Shown here piece after piece: positions 47,204 to 57,667 of a DNA stretch of 64,000 nucleotides. The DNA lies in assembly GCF_002754935.1 (NCBI RefSeq), contig NZ_CP018092.1, positions 1,426,001 to 1,490,000 of the forward strand, written 5' to 3'. A model generated the notes under the pieces. It did no database searches, was not told where the DNA came from, and saw only the letters and a list, made by a program, of their open reading frames with translations. Position 1 is the stretch's first letter. The number at the start of each line of letters is the position of its first letter. Both the position numbers and the translations under genes were made by a program. The DNA comes from Thermostichus lividus PCC 6715. Lineage in GTDB: Bacteria; Cyanobacteriota; Cyanobacteriia; Thermosynechococcales; Thermosynechococcaceae.

Positions 47204-48325
47204 TTAGATTCCTTGCCAGAGCCGCGGGCGAGATTGGCCTTGCAGTTGGCTATGGGCTTGCCGCAGGAGCCTAGGAATCTCTAGCCTACTGGGACAGCGC
47301 GGCAGGCACTCCCCACAATCAGTGCAGCGATCCGCTGGTTGCCCCGGAAACCAATGCCCCGCCCGCCCAAACATGCCATAGCGATACTTGCCAAACTCCT
47401 CCATGTTGTAAGCTAGGGTCAAATTCCGCAGCCGCAGGACTTCGGGAATATGGATGTCTTCTGGACAGGGTAAGCATTCATAGCACTGGCGACAGTACTC
47501 AGCCCCGAGAGCCTGCTCCATGGCGCTTGCCAGGCGATCGGCCACTGCCTGTTCTTCCGGACTCAGGGGTTCCACCTGATCGGCCACTGCCAAGGGAAAC
47601 GCCAGCTCGTCTGCGGTAGCAGCTCCCACACTAAGGGTCGTAATACCCGGCTGACTCAAGAGCCAGCGATAGTTCCAATGCAGGGGATGGAGGGGGGCAC
47701 AGAGGTCTTGTAAGTCGCGTGGGGGCCGATAGAGTTGCCCCCCCTTATCGGCAGGGGAAATAATGAACACGCCCATATCCAAGGCAGCAGCCCGTGCCAC
47801 CGCTGGCGCATTCCGTTGCTGGAAGTAGGTGTAGTGTAAATTCACAAAGTCAAACAGCCCTGTTTCGATCGCAGCTAACAGGACAGGCAGGGAACCATGA
47901 CTGGAAAACCCCAATGCACCGATGATGCCTTGTTGTTGATACTGCTGCAGGGTGGCCATCCCCGCAGTGTTGAGCCATGCCAAGTGCTCCGGCGTATTTA
48001 AGCCATGAAGGGCAACGCAGTCAAGCCGATCGACCCCCAAGCGCTGCCGGGATTGCTCGATTTGCTGTTGCACATGACGTGCATCCCCAGCGGGCAAAAT
48101 TTTTGTGGTTAGCCAAAGGTTGGGATACCCCAAGGCTCGCAGGGCACGGCCAATATAGGCTTCACTGGCACCATAAGCAGCGGCAGTTTCGATATGATTA
48201 ATGCCGTGGGCGATCGCCCGCTCCAGCACCGCTTGCAGGGTTGTCGCATCTGCTAAGCAGCGCATGGTTCCTAGGGAAAACACTGAGAGATTTAGGCCAG
48301 TGCGACCAAAGCGACGGTAGCGCAT
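47204..48325 (-). CDS. Aldo/keto reductase with C-terminal 4Fe-4S domain
   Basis: 373 residues. The AKR barrel (1-270) begins MRYRRFGRTGLNLSVFSLG and contains HIETAAAYGASEAYIGRAL (with the catalytic tyrosine) and ALHGLNTPE. The C-terminal 80 residues bear CRQCYECLPCP and CTDCGECLPRCP, a ferredoxin-like cysteine pattern. This fused type is widespread in anaerobes and cyanobacteria; the substrate is unknown. It lies 6 bp upstream of nothing on its own strand but follows the bifunctional-nuclease gene closely (gap 6 bp), so the two may be co-transcribed. Confidence 0.88.
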   Translation of the reverse strand: MRYRRFGRTGLNLSVFSLGTMRCLADATTLQAVLERAIAHGINHIETAAAYGASEAYIGRALRALGYPNLWLTTKILPAGDARHVQQQIEQSRQRLGVDRLDCVALHGLNTPEHLAWLNTAGMATLQQYQQQGIIGALGFSSHGSLPVLLAAIETGLFDFVNLHYTYFQQRNAPAVARAAALDMGVFIISPADKGGQLYRPPRDLQDLCAPLHPLHWNYRWLLSQPGITTLSVGAATADELAFPLAVADQVEPLSPEEQAVADRLASAMEQALGAEYCRQCYECLPCPEDIHIPEVLRLRNLTLAYNMEEFGKYRYGMFGRAGHWFPGQPADRCTDCGECLPRCPSRLEIPRLLRQAHSQLQGQSRPRLWQGI

Positions 48326-48331
48326 GGAGAG

Positions 48332-48844
48332 CTAGCTTGCAGAGGAATCCTCAATACCCCGTCCCTGTTGGCTAAAGTCTTGGGGACGAATGGAATCAAG
48401 AAACTGCCGAAACGCTATCCGCTCTTGTTCATCGGCATCGCGATCCACAGGAATTGAGGCATCAGCCACCACCGCTTCCATCACCCAGATGGGGCTATCA
48501 CAGCGCAGCGCAAGGGCGATCGCATCACTAGGCCGAGCATCAATTTCTTTGCACAGGTCGCCTTGGCGTATCGTTAAAACTGCATAGTAGGTGTTATCTT
48601 GCAGCGAGTGGATCACAATGCGCTCAAGGGTCATCTCCCAAGCAGCCAAGATGTTGGCCATTAGATCATGGGTCATGGGGCGAGCAGCACGCTGGTGTTC
48701 TAAGGCCATTAGAATCGCTCGCGCCTCATTATCACCAATCCAAATGGGCAAGGCACGCCGCCCAGAACCGTCTTTTAACAGCACGATTGGAGTGCGACGG
48801 TTAGTGGCATCAAGGGCAATCCCAGCAACAGTCATTTCAATCAT
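48332..48844 (-). CDS. Bifunctional nuclease family protein (DUF151)
   Basis: 170 residues from the ATG at 48844, preceded by GAGGTGG. The family core is plain: TVAGIALDATNRRTPIVLLKDGSGRRALPIWIGDNEARAI (in pieces), then ARPSDAIALALRCDSPIWV. Plant and archaeal relatives cut RNA and DNA; the cyanobacterial role is not established. The stop is 6 bp from the start of the aldo/keto reductase gene downstream. Confidence 0.88.
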   Translation of the reverse strand: MIEMTVAGIALDATNRRTPIVLLKDGSGRRALPIWIGDNEARAILMALEHQRAARPMTHDLMANILAAWEMTLERIVIHSLQDNTYYAVLTIRQGDLCKEIDARPSDAIALALRCDSPIWVMEAVVADASIPVDRDADEQERIAFRQFLDSIRPQDFSQQGRGIEDSSAS

Positions 48845-48933
48845 AGCCACCTCAACGGGCGCAATGGCGATCAATCCCTTTTCTATTATTAACCATACCT
48901 GCAACGGCATTACGAAAGCCTGCTGCGGCTGCC

Positions 48934-50049
48934 TTAGATGGCACAGGTCACCTCATCGCGGCAGAGGGTCGGATCCACGTAGGGTAGCATCGGCTTGTCA
49001 CCCACGTAGATGCCGAGTCCTTGAGCTGTGCGAATTAAAAAGCTATCGGGATCCACATGGCGCGGACATTTGGCCACAACATCGCTAATGGGAACGGTCA
49101 CAACTTGCCCCCCCTGCCAAGCCACCATGCGGCCAAAGGTTCCTTGAGCGGCCAAATCGACGGCTGTATTACCCATGCCAGCAGCCAAGAGGCGATCCAT
49201 GGCCATAGGGGCACCGCCGCGCTGAATATGCCCCAACACAGAGACTCGCAACTCGATGGGAATAGGGCTTTGCTTCACTACTTGATCAGCAATGTACTGC
49301 CCAATACTGTGGTGTGGCGGATAGGGCTGGGAGGGATCATGGCCAATTTCGTGGGCACCTTCAGCCACCACAATCAAGGCAAATTTGCGTCCCCAGCGTT
49401 CGCGTAGTTTTTGCAGATGCTGGCAAATCCCTTCAATGGAGTAGGGAATCTCTGGGATCAGGATGACATCTGCTCCCCCCGCAATGCCGGAGTAAAGTGC
49501 CAAGTGGCCGGCAGTGCGACCCATAACTTCGACTACAAAGACCCGATCGTGGCTGGCAGCGGTTGACGTAATGCGACTCAGCGCATCCACAACAATATTT
49601 ACGGCGGTATCAAAGCCAATGGCGCGATCGGTGAGGGCAACATCATTATCAATGGTTTTAGGAATGGCCAGAAAATTCCAGTTCCCCTGTTGTGCTAATT
49701 GTTGCAAAATTTTGAGACTACCATCACCACAGATCGCAATCAGGGCATCTAGTCCTAGTTCGTGATAACCCGCAATAACGTCATCGGCTTGAGCAAGGGT
49801 GTCCCCCTTGTTGATTGCCCCTAAAATTGTGCCTCCCATATTCAGCAGAACATCCATCCCTCCTAGACCTTCAGCATTTAAGGGGATGGCTTTGCGCTCT
49901 AGCAATCCTTGGGTGGCGTGTAAAATGCCTAGCACTTCCCAGCCGTAACTCAGGGTGGCATGCGCTACAATTGCCCGAATGGCCGTGTTCAACCCCGGAC
50001 AGTCACCTCCACTGGTGAAAACGCCAAGTCGCTTGCGGCTAGTGCTCAT
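48934..50049 (-). CDS. pfkA: 6-phosphofructokinase
   Basis: 371 residues. Phosphorylates fructose 6-phosphate in glycolysis. Motifs: GVFTSGGDCPGLNTAIRAIV at the N-terminus, GGTILGAINKGD, ICGDGSLKI, IPKTIDNDVALTD with the catalytic aspartate, GRTAGHLALYSGIAGGAD and EIPYSIEGI. GDGS rather than GGDDS in the nucleotide loop leaves some doubt whether ATP or pyrophosphate is the donor; in cyanobacteria ATP types are usual. Confidence 0.93.
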   Translation of the reverse strand: MSTSRKRLGVFTSGGDCPGLNTAIRAIVAHATLSYGWEVLGILHATQGLLERKAIPLNAEGLGGMDVLLNMGGTILGAINKGDTLAQADDVIAGYHELGLDALIAICGDGSLKILQQLAQQGNWNFLAIPKTIDNDVALTDRAIGFDTAVNIVVDALSRITSTAASHDRVFVVEVMGRTAGHLALYSGIAGGADVILIPEIPYSIEGICQHLQKLRERWGRKFALIVVAEGAHEIGHDPSQPYPPHHSIGQYIADQVVKQSPIPIELRVSVLGHIQRGGAPMAMDRLLAAGMGNTAVDLAAQGTFGRMVAWQGGQVVTVPISDVVAKCPRHVDPDSFLIRTAQGLGIYVGDKPMLPYVDPTLCRDEVTCAI

Positions 50050-50196
50050 GGGTGTTGGTTCTCCTTGGTGATAGCCTGCGTTAGGGACGTAACGTGTACC
50101 GCTAACATCCTAACGAAGAGACTGCTGACTTGACTGTTAAGGCAGCATTACATTTTGATGCGGGCAATCCTCAACTGCTTATCCAGCCCAGATGTG

Positions 50197-51405
50197 TTAG
50201 GCACTCGGGCGGTAGGTGGGTTTACGCAAACCCAAGATTAAAAAGATGAAGGCGATCGCCATGATCAACCCGCTTTGGAATGCCGGAGCTTGCCCTCCCC
50301 ACCGATCAAACACCCACCCAGCCCACGCAGGGCCGGCAATCCCCGCAATACTTTGCAATGACTGACTAGCACCAATAATTTTGCCTTGATCTTCGTCCCG
50401 CACGTGGTTAGAAATCACACCCCGCAACGAGGGCAGCATAATACCCACGCCAAAGGCTAAGCCCACAACACACAGATAAATCGATGTTGCACTCCAAGCT
50501 CCTGTGGCCGGAATGGCGGCAATCCCCAGTAGGGCAGTGCCAATGAGTGCCATGCCCGCCACACTCAAGCGGTTTTCACCAAACCGGGGAATCAGGGAGC
50601 GAATTAAGCCCGCTTGCACCACTGTACTCACTACGCCAATAATGACAAAAACAATCCCCGCCTCCGCAGGCCCCCAATTAAACTGGCGCTTCAAAAAGAG
50701 CACAAAAATGCTGGTAAAGCCAGCAAAGGCAAAGTTAAAGATAAAAAAGGAGGCCATCAATGACTGGAGCGATCGCGTCTTAAATAGCTCCAACCACTGC
50801 TGTTGTACACCGAAATTCTTTAAACTAAAGGGCGATCGCTGCGCTGCGGGCAACGATTCCGGCAAAATGAAATAGGCCATGACCACATTGATCAAGGCAA
50901 GGCTCCCCGCAAAGAGGATGGGCAGCTTGAGGTTCACCGCCGCCAAACTACCACCAATCGCCGGCCCAAAAATAAAACCAATGCCAAAGGCTGCTCCCGT
51001 CAGACCAAAATTCTTGGCACGATCCGCTGGCGCAGACGTATCGGCAATATAGGCCTGTGCGGTTGACACCACCCCACCGGTAATCCCATCAATAATCCGT
51101 GAGACAAAGAGCAGCCATGGCGTTGTGGCTGCTGCAAATAAAAAGTAGGACACCGCCGTTCCGGCAATACACACGAGCAACACGGGTCTGCGTCCCCAAT
51201 GGTCGGACAGTGCTCCCAACAGTGGCGCAGCAATAAACTGAGCACCGGCAAACGACGAAAACAATAGAGTTAGGGTCAAGGCATCAAAATGAAACTGCTC
51301 AACCAAAAAGGGCAAAATCGGAAAAATTAAACTCTCACCTAAGCGGTCAATGACAATTGTGAGCAGGACAACAAATAATGGTGAGCGTAGGTAGCGGATC
51401 CCCAT
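50197..51405 (-). CDS. Major facilitator superfamily transporter
   Basis: 402 residues from the ATG at 51405. Twelve hydrophobic segments. The motif A loop after TM2 reads GALSDHWGRRPVLL, and RIIDGITGGVVSTAQAYIAD is TM4, both typical of the TetA-like drug:H+ antiporter branch. The substrate cannot be told from sequence. The frame extends to a TTG at 51426, which seems a less likely start. Confidence 0.9.
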   Translation of the reverse strand: MGIRYLRSPLFVVLLTIVIDRLGESLIFPILPFLVEQFHFDALTLTLLFSSFAGAQFIAAPLLGALSDHWGRRPVLLVCIAGTAVSYFLFAAATTPWLLFVSRIIDGITGGVVSTAQAYIADTSAPADRAKNFGLTGAAFGIGFIFGPAIGGSLAAVNLKLPILFAGSLALINVVMAYFILPESLPAAQRSPFSLKNFGVQQQWLELFKTRSLQSLMASFFIFNFAFAGFTSIFVLFLKRQFNWGPAEAGIVFVIIGVVSTVVQAGLIRSLIPRFGENRLSVAGMALIGTALLGIAAIPATGAWSATSIYLCVVGLAFGVGIMLPSLRGVISNHVRDEDQGKIIGASQSLQSIAGIAGPAWAGWVFDRWGGQAPAFQSGLIMAIAFIFLILGLRKPTYRPSA

Positions 51406-51605
51406 GTAGTACACATTCCTCAACAAACTTAAGAATAGCTGACCGCCAGTTGGTTAAGGACAATATAAAAACTGGGGGTTCGACTAGCTTACCGTCTCTG
51501 CCTCTTACTGCAAAGGCACGCCGTCTCACCAGACAAGCGCCGTGATTCTTCCTCGGGCAAATTAGTTTTGGTGAGAGTTCCCCCATCCTTAGGCAGTACA
51601 GTAGT

Positions 51606-51870
51606 TCATGGGGTTAGCGTGAGGTTCGAGGGGGTGTCTAGGGATGCTGGCACCGATGGCTCCTGCCACCAACCGAGGCCGTAGCATTTTTTCAGCAGTC
51701 GTCGATAGGCAATCACGGTGCCATCGGAGGCTTGGAGTAGATCGGTGCTGTTGTTCAAAAAGGGGCACACTTGTTCATAGACGGGGTGGGTTGGGGGTCA
51801 AGGGTAGAAACCAGAGCCATCGGTGACATGAACTTGCCAGTTATCGAACAACGATCCACTAGAAACTACT
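51606..51870 (-). pseudogene. Decayed coding remnant between the MFS transporter and GT2 genes
   Basis: In the ~515-bp gap, one minus-strand frame reads as protein-like text with a single stop: SSGSLFDNWQVHVTDGSGFYP, stop, PPTHPVYEQVCPFLNNSTDLLQ, ASDGTVIAYRRLLKKCYGLGWWQE, and stops at 51606. I find no start or recognisable family. Composition and hydrophobic spacing look like real protein, so an old gene is likely. The remainder of the gap shows nothing. Confidence 0.35.
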
Positions 51871-51940
51871 CTAATGAGGCAAGTTAACAAAACTATGTCA
51901 TAGAGATGACGGAACTGCAACAAGTTGCCCGATCAACATC

Positions 51941-53335
51941 CTAGGTACCACAGTGTACCGTCTTCACCCACTTGAGGCGTTTTGCCCGCACCGCCATTCG
52001 CACTGTTGTACTACTAACCACCGGCAGCCAATGGAACATGTAGAGAGTGCCCCAGAGACTCGTCCACAAAATTGTCCACCGAGCTAGCGGCTGCGGCTGA
52101 GCCTTGGGAATAGCTCGCGCCATACCAATAAACGAAATCAAGATGCTCAAGGTGGTTAGGGGAAGTAGCACCGGCAGGCGATGCTGAACCGCAGACATCA
52201 GGGCATCAGGAACCGTCGCCGTAGGAATAGCGTACTTAATCAGAAACCAACAGAACACATCCCAGCTTTTTTGCCACCCCAAGCGATTACTGAGCAAGGG
52301 CTGCCAGTAGTCAAGGTAGCTTTGGTAGCCCCCTTCCCCCCAGCGATTCCGCTGATGCCAAAGCGCTACTAGGGAGGTCACCCCCTCTTCCTGTACTGCT
52401 GGCATCATCAGCACCTGAATCTCCCACCCATGAAGATGCAGCTTTAAGCTCAGATCAAGATCATCGGTGATGGTTTCTTCATTCCAGCCACCGCAGCGCT
52501 CAAGGGCTTGCCGCCGCACAAATTGACCGTTCCCCCGCAGTTCTCCCATCCCACCGCAGGCCACTCGCTGTTGTTGGTAGTAGGCATCAAGCATCATTTC
52601 TGCTGCCTGCCCTTGGGTGATTAAGTTAATCTCAGCATTACTGATGGCTTTGCGAACTTGAACCGCACCCACCCGCGGCGAGTAAAATTCGCTCACCACG
52701 CGCTGCAATAGGTCTGGTGTAACAGTGGCATCGGCATCAAACACACCAATAATTTCTCCGCGGGTGAGGGGCAACACCTGATTTAAGGCACCGGATTTCC
52801 CCCCGCCTGCACCGGGGAGCCGCCGCAGCACTTTGAGTTGGGGATAGGTTTGCTGGAGGCTGGCCAAAATATCGGGGGTGCGATCGCTACTGTTATCGTC
52901 AATGACCCAGACTTCATAGCGGGGGTAATCTAACTGACAGAGGTTTTCCACCAAGCGACCAATCACCGCTTCTTCATTTTTGGCCGCCACCATGAGGGAG
53001 ACCAGAGGAGTCAGCCGAGAGCTAGGCGGTACTAAATCACTCTCCGATGCTGTTCCTTGTGGTAGAGGCTGCACCTCGGCTCGCCAGTAGCGCAGTGCTT
53101 GCCAACTCATTAAGAGAGTGAGGCCATAAATTAGATAGACCGCCCCTAGAACAAGATGTAGCGCAATGGTTACCCCCCAAATTAAGGAAAGAGCAACAAA
53201 CGCCTTGCGTCGTCGCCCTTCAGAACGGGGTTGCAGCGGCGGACTGTCAGCGGAATCAACCCACTCCGACAGGAGTTCGTCGAGTGGATCGGCTTCGCTG
53301 TAAAAACTGTTTTCGGGCCAGGAATTCTCCGGCAT
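51941..53335 (-). CDS. Membrane glycosyltransferase, family 2 (cellulose synthase/ceramide glucosyltransferase-like)
   Basis: 464 residues. Cytosolic N-terminus (1-45), membrane segment (about 46-75), GT-A domain (about 105-330) and two or three C-terminal membrane segments. Catalytic motifs: VIDDNSSDRT, GVFDADATV, ETITDDLDLSLKL and QRNRW, the D,D,D,QxxRW set of processive or membrane GT2 enzymes. The product could be an exopolysaccharide or a glycolipid. The first 80 bp overlap the 3' end of the radical SAM gene in another frame, so the two are coupled. Confidence 0.88.
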   Translation of the reverse strand: MPENSWPENSFYSEADPLDELLSEWVDSADSPPLQPRSEGRRRKAFVALSLIWGVTIALHLVLGAVYLIYGLTLLMSWQALRYWRAEVQPLPQGTASESDLVPPSSRLTPLVSLMVAAKNEEAVIGRLVENLCQLDYPRYEVWVIDDNSSDRTPDILASLQQTYPQLKVLRRLPGAGGGKSGALNQVLPLTRGEIIGVFDADATVTPDLLQRVVSEFYSPRVGAVQVRKAISNAEINLITQGQAAEMMLDAYYQQQRVACGGMGELRGNGQFVRRQALERCGGWNEETITDDLDLSLKLHLHGWEIQVLMMPAVQEEGVTSLVALWHQRNRWGEGGYQSYLDYWQPLLSNRLGWQKSWDVFCWFLIKYAIPTATVPDALMSAVQHRLPVLLPLTTLSILISFIGMARAIPKAQPQPLARWTILWTSLWGTLYMFHWLPVVSSTTVRMAVRAKRLKWVKTVHCGT

Positions 53336-54263
53336 AGGTCACCTGATTAAGAAACCAGTACTTATCTATCCCCTTAAAGAAACTGGGAATGAGATAACAC
53401 CACACCGTGCACCCCTCACACACCGCAAGTCGTCCTTGCGAACGCCGATATTGGTCAACTATCTCAGACTCTTTATAGAGGTCGTACAGGCGACCATTAA
53501 TGGGTACTCCCGTCTGCGCAAAGTGATAGCACGGTAACAGCAGCTCATCATTAGGAGAAATGGCAATCACCGCATCCACCGCTTTACAGCGCGGAGTTTG
53601 TGTGCTATTGCCACCCGCCCGAATGAGTGCGAGTGCTGCCTTATTGTAACCAACATTGTTATACTTCTTCGCATTTTGTTCAATACTGTCGGCAACTTCT
53701 GGGGTCGGGTTCTTTTTGTCGTTGTAGTTTTCGTGCGCCGTAAAGGCTGGATTCAGCCAGACTCGAACCCCCAGTTGTTGCGCCAGTTCTGCCACCTCGC
53801 CAATCCGCTCATAGTTCTGGGCGGTAACGGTGTGGTTAAGCACTGGGTATTCCCCCAGCTCAAGGGCTATCTTCACGGACTCCACCAGCGTATCGAAGAT
53901 TTTGACCCCCCGGGATTGATCATGGGTGGCGGCATCCGGACCATCAAGAGAAAAGTTCAGAAAATCCACTAATCCTTGGATTTCCTTAGCTCGCCGTGGA
54001 TACAGAATCGTGTTTGTGGTCATACTGGTGACAAAGCCCAGCCGCTTCGCTTCACGATAAATCTCTGGGGCATCGGCGCGCAGCAGCGGTTCGCCCCCCG
54101 TAAAGTCCACGTACTTGACCCCCAACCGCTTGAGGTCTCGCAAGTTCGTTTGAATCGCACTAAATTCGGCCTCTTTCCCTGGCTCAAGTGCCCAAATGTC
54201 ACAAAAATGACAGCGGGCATTACAACGGTAGGTGAGGTAATAGTTGGCAACTAATGGACTCAT
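53256..54263 (-). CDS. Radical SAM/SPASM-like protein
   Basis: 335 residues from the ATG at 54263 (AAGGAAAAGG upstream). The radical SAM cluster motif is CNARCHFCDIW, then DFTGGEPLLR and SLDGPDAATHD. The C-terminal part carries further cysteines (CKAV, LLPCYHFA, VCEGCTVWCYL) suggesting an auxiliary cluster as in SPASM/twitch proteins. It resembles HpnH-like and peptide- or lipid-modifying enzymes, but the substrate is not clear. The overlap with the downstream GT2 gene (80 bp) implies a shared pathway, perhaps making and modifying a glycolipid. Confidence 0.85.
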   Translation of the reverse strand: MSPLVANYYLTYRCNARCHFCDIWALEPGKEAEFSAIQTNLRDLKRLGVKYVDFTGGEPLLRADAPEIYREAKRLGFVTSMTTNTILYPRRAKEIQGLVDFLNFSLDGPDAATHDQSRGVKIFDTLVESVKIALELGEYPVLNHTVTAQNYERIGEVAELAQQLGVRVWLNPAFTAHENYNDKKNPTPEVADSIEQNAKKYNNVGYNKAALALIRAGGNSTQTPRCKAVDAVIAISPNDELLLPCYHFAQTGVPINGRLYDLYKESEIVDQYRRSQGRLAVCEGCTVWCYLIPSFFKGIDKYWFLNQVTYAGEFLARKQFLQRSRSTRRTPVGVG

Positions 54264-54527
54264 TGAACCTTTTCCTTCTGGTACAAACCCAAGCTCCAAT
54301 AGCGGAAGCTAAGGCAAACAATTGAAACGTATCTAGGCAAAATACAAACATTTAGGTAAGTTGCTCAACAGTGTAAACCAGATTGTTAACCATGGTGCTC
54401 CTTAGCTGCTGCGAGCTTTAGCTTGACTTATTAAATATAAAATTTTTTTATATAATTAAGGGATTGATATTTGCTGAGATTATCTTTACCGTAAAAGTGT
54501 GGTGAGTATTCAGCGGTAACTACAGCA
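54264..54527. other. AT-rich divergent intergenic region
   Basis: Upstream of both the radical SAM gene (minus) and the small protein at 54528 (plus). It contains a very AT-rich core (about 54428-54465, TAAATATAAAATTTTTTTATA-like) unlike the rest of the window. No gene is evident. Confidence 0.4.
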
Positions 54528-54809
54528 ATGAATCAAGAGATGACCCAATCCCTTCCAATAATGGCTACCCTGCGGCAATGGCTCTTGACCTTACCGGTGG
54601 ACACCCCGGCGATCGCCCACCGTATTTGTCGATGGATTCCTGCCCAGTGCCCCTTTGCCCGCCGCATTTCTTTATGGGGACGTCCCGTGATCACCATTCC
54701 GCCCTTGTGTAAACTCAATCCTTTTTACGAAGAGATTATTCTGTTGCGGTTTCGCGCCCTAACGTACCTCAGTGACGTTTGTGGTGAGGACATTAGCCAG
54801 TATGTCTAG
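54528..54809 (+). CDS. Small protein with Mo-dependent nitrogenase C-terminal domain (PF06967-like)
   Basis: 93 residues. The stretch AHRICRWIPAQCPFARRISLWGRPVITIPPLCKLNPFYEEIILLRFRALTYL (in pieces) matches the small cyanobacterial family named after the tail of some nitrogenase proteins. Two cysteines (IPAQCPF, PPLCKL) are conserved in the family. No nif genes are in the window, and this group generally lacks nitrogen fixation, so the name says little about function. The start could also be the ATG at 54540 (codon 5). Confidence 0.75.
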   Translation: MNQEMTQSLPIMATLRQWLLTLPVDTPAIAHRICRWIPAQCPFARRISLWGRPVITIPPLCKLNPFYEEIILLRFRALTYLSDVCGEDISQYV

Positions 54810-54881
54810 GGGCAGCGGTTGGGGAGCTGGTACTTGCTATAGGATGTAGAATATATAGCTTTGTATCATGGTGCCCGTCAC

Positions 54882-57665
54882 ATGCTGAAAGCCCTATTTG
54901 GCGATCCCAATCAGCGCAAGGTTAAAAAATATCAACCCTACGTGGTCGAGATCAACCTGCTGGAGGAGCAGATTCAGGCTCTAAGCGATAGTGAGTTACA
55001 GGCCAAAACCGGTGAATTCAAGCAACGGTTGGAGAACGGCGAAGCCCTTGATGACCTCTTGCCCGAAGCCTTTGCGGTGGTGCGCGAAGCGTCACGGCGG
55101 GTCTTGGGAATGCGGCACTTTGATGTGCAGCTCATCGGCGGCATGATTCTGCACGATGGTCAAATTGCCGAAATGAAAACGGGCGAAGGAAAAACCCTTG
55201 TGGCCACCCTGCCCGCCTACCTCAATGCCTTAACTGGCAAAGGGGTGCACATTGTTACGGTGAACGATTACTTGGCGCGGCGCGATGCAGAGTGGATGGG
55301 GCAAGTACATCGATTTTTAGGGTTAAGCGTTGGGCTAATTCAGCAGCAGATGGCTCCCCAAGAGCGCCAAAAAAGCTATGCGTGCGACATTACCTATGCC
55401 ACCAACAGTGAAATTGGCTTTGACTACCTGCGGGATAATATGGCCACCTCCATGGCTGAGGTGGTGCAGCGGCCGTTTAACTACTGCGTGATTGACGAAG
55501 TGGACTCGGTGCTCATTGACGAAGCCCGCACCCCGCTGATTATTTCTGGGCAAGTGGAGCGGCCTACCGAAAAATACCTGAAGGCGGCAGCCATTGCCCG
55601 TAGCCTCAAAAATGAGGAGCACTACGAGGTGGATGAAAAGGCACGCAACGTCTTAATGACGGATGAAGGCTTTATCGAGGCAGAAAAGTTGCTGGGGGTA
55701 GAGGATCTCTACGATCCGCAGGATCCGTGGGCGCACTACATCTTTAATGCCATTAAGGCCAAGGAACTTTTCCACAAGGATGTGCACTACATTGTCCGCA
55801 ATGGTGAGGTTGTCATTGTGGATGAGTTTACGGGGCGAGTGATGGTGGGTCGCCGCTGGAGTGATGGCCTTCACCAAGCCATTGAGGCAAAAGAGGGGCT
55901 GGATATTCAAAACGAGTCGCAGACCCTTGCAACCATCACCTATCAAAACCTATTTTTGCTCTATCCCAAGTTGGCGGGGATGACCGGAACAGCCAAGACC
56001 GAGGAAGCAGAGTTTGAAAAAATCTACAAGCTAGAGGTGACTGTAGTACCCACCAATCGCCCCAGCCGGCGGCGGGATCTGTCTGATGTGGTCTATAAAA
56101 CAGAGCGGGGGAAATGGCTTGCAGTGGCCAGCGAGTGTGCGGAAATTCATGCCCAAGGGCGACCGGTTCTGGTGGGAACCACCAGCGTTGAAAAGTCTGA
56201 GATTTTGTCCCAGTTGTTGCGGGAACTGGAAATTCCCCATAACCTTCTGAATGCCAAGCCAGAGAATGTGGAGCGGGAGTCGGAAATTATTGCTCAGGCT
56301 GGGCGCAAGGGGGCGGTGACCATCTCGACCAATATGGCCGGTCGGGGTACAGACATTATCCTTGGCGGTAACGCTGATTATATGGCACGGCTGAAGGTGC
56401 GGGAATATTTTATGCCCCGAATTGTCATGCCTCCCAGTGATGATCCAATGATGCTGTTGGGGTTGATGCAAAGCCGCCAAGGGGGGCAGGGCTTTGGTCA
56501 AGCTGCACCTAAGAACTGGAAGGTTTCAACGAGCTTGTTTCCCTGCGAGATCAGCAAGGATGCTGAAAAGTTGCTGCGCCATGCGGTGGAGGTTGCAGTT
56601 AAAACCTACGGTGAGCGCAGTATTCCTGAACTGCAAGCCGAGGATATGCTGGCGATCGCCTCGGAAAAAGCCCCTACCGATGATCCCGTCATTCAAGCGC
56701 TGCGGGCTGCGTTTAATCGCATTCGGGAAGAGTACGAAGTCGTCACTAAAAAAGAACACGAGGAGGTGGTGGAGCTAGGCGGTCTGCACGTTATTGGCAC
56801 GGAGCGGCATGAGTCACGCCGAATTGATAACCAATTGCGGGGGCGTGCCGGTCGCCAAGGGGATCCAGGCTCAACCCGCTTTTTCCTGAGCTTAGAAGAT
56901 AATCTGCTGCGTATTTTTGGGGGCGATCGCGTCGCAGCGATTATGAATGCCCTGCGGGTTGATGAAGATATGCCCATTGAATCAGGGTTGCTGACCCGTA
57001 GCCTCGAAAATGCCCAGCGCAAGGTTGAAACCTACTACTACGACATCCGCAAGCAGGTGTTTGAGTACGACGAAGTGATGAACAACCAGCGGCGGGCAAT
57101 CTATGCAGAGCGGCGGCGGGTGCTCGAGGGGGAAGACCTGAAGGATCGGGTGCTTGAGTACGCCGAAAAAACGATGGATGATATTATCGCCGCCTACGTC
57201 AACCCAGATCTACCCTCTGAGGAATGGGATTTAGAGGGGCTGGTGAGTAAGGTACAGGAATTTGTTTATTTACTGGCAGATTTGCGCCCGGAACACATTG
57301 CCCACCTCAGCGTGCCGGAAATGCAAGCCTTTTTGCACGAGCAAGTGCGCACCGCCTATGAACAAAAAGAAGCAGAGATTGATCGTCTCCAAGCAGGATT
57401 AATGCGGCAGGCAGAGCGGTTCTTTATTTTGCAGCAAATTGATATGCTCTGGCGTGAGCACCTACAGCAGATGGATGCCCTGCGCGAATCCGTGGGGTTG
57501 CGGGGCTATGGCCAAGAGGATCCCCTCGTCGAGTATAAGCGCGAAGGCTACGAGCTATTCCTCGACATGATGGTTATGATCCGCCGCAATGTGGTTTACT
57601 CCCTGTTCCAGTTTCAGCCTCAGGTGGCACCACCACCGGAAGTTTCCTCCTCGGAGTCGGTGTAG
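54882..57665 (+). CDS. secA: Protein translocase ATPase SecA
   Basis: 927 residues from the ATG at 54882. SecA drives proteins through SecYEG at the plasma and thylakoid membranes. Motifs: [60 protein letters not shown] (in pieces), and [26 protein letters not shown]. The cyanobacterial C-terminus lacks the cysteine zinc finger of E. coli SecA and ends [14 protein letters not shown]. Length is normal for cyanobacteria. Confidence 0.97.
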   Translation: MLKALFGDPNQRKVKKYQPYVVEINLLEEQIQALSDSELQAKTGEFKQRLENGEALDDLLPEAFAVVREASRRVLGMRHFDVQLIGGMILHDGQIAEMKTGEGKTLVATLPAYLNALTGKGVHIVTVNDYLARRDAEWMGQVHRFLGLSVGLIQQQMAPQERQKSYACDITYATNSEIGFDYLRDNMATSMAEVVQRPFNYCVIDEVDSVLIDEARTPLIISGQVERPTEKYLKAAAIARSLKNEEHYEVDEKARNVLMTDEGFIEAEKLLGVEDLYDPQDPWAHYIFNAIKAKELFHKDVHYIVRNGEVVIVDEFTGRVMVGRRWSDGLHQAIEAKEGLDIQNESQTLATITYQNLFLLYPKLAGMTGTAKTEEAEFEKIYKLEVTVVPTNRPSRRRDLSDVVYKTERGKWLAVASECAEIHAQGRPVLVGTTSVEKSEILSQLLRELEIPHNLLNAKPENVERESEIIAQAGRKGAVTISTNMAGRGTDIILGGNADYMARLKVREYFMPRIVMPPSDDPMMLLGLMQSRQGGQGFGQAAPKNWKVSTSLFPCEISKDAEKLLRHAVEVAVKTYGERSIPELQAEDMLAIASEKAPTDDPVIQALRAAFNRIREEYEVVTKKEHEEVVELGGLHVIGTERHESRRIDNQLRGRAGRQGDPGSTRFFLSLEDNLLRIFGGDRVAAIMNALRVDEDMPIESGLLTRSLENAQRKVETYYYDIRKQVFEYDEVMNNQRRAIYAERRRVLEGEDLKDRVLEYAEKTMDDIIAAYVNPDLPSEEWDLEGLVSKVQEFVYLLADLRPEHIAHLSVPEMQAFLHEQVRTAYEQKEAEIDRLQAGLMRQAERFFILQQIDMLWREHLQQMDALRESVGLRGYGQEDPLVEYKREGYELFLDMMVMIRRNVVYSLFQFQPQVAPPPEVSSSESV

Positions 57666-57667
57666 GG

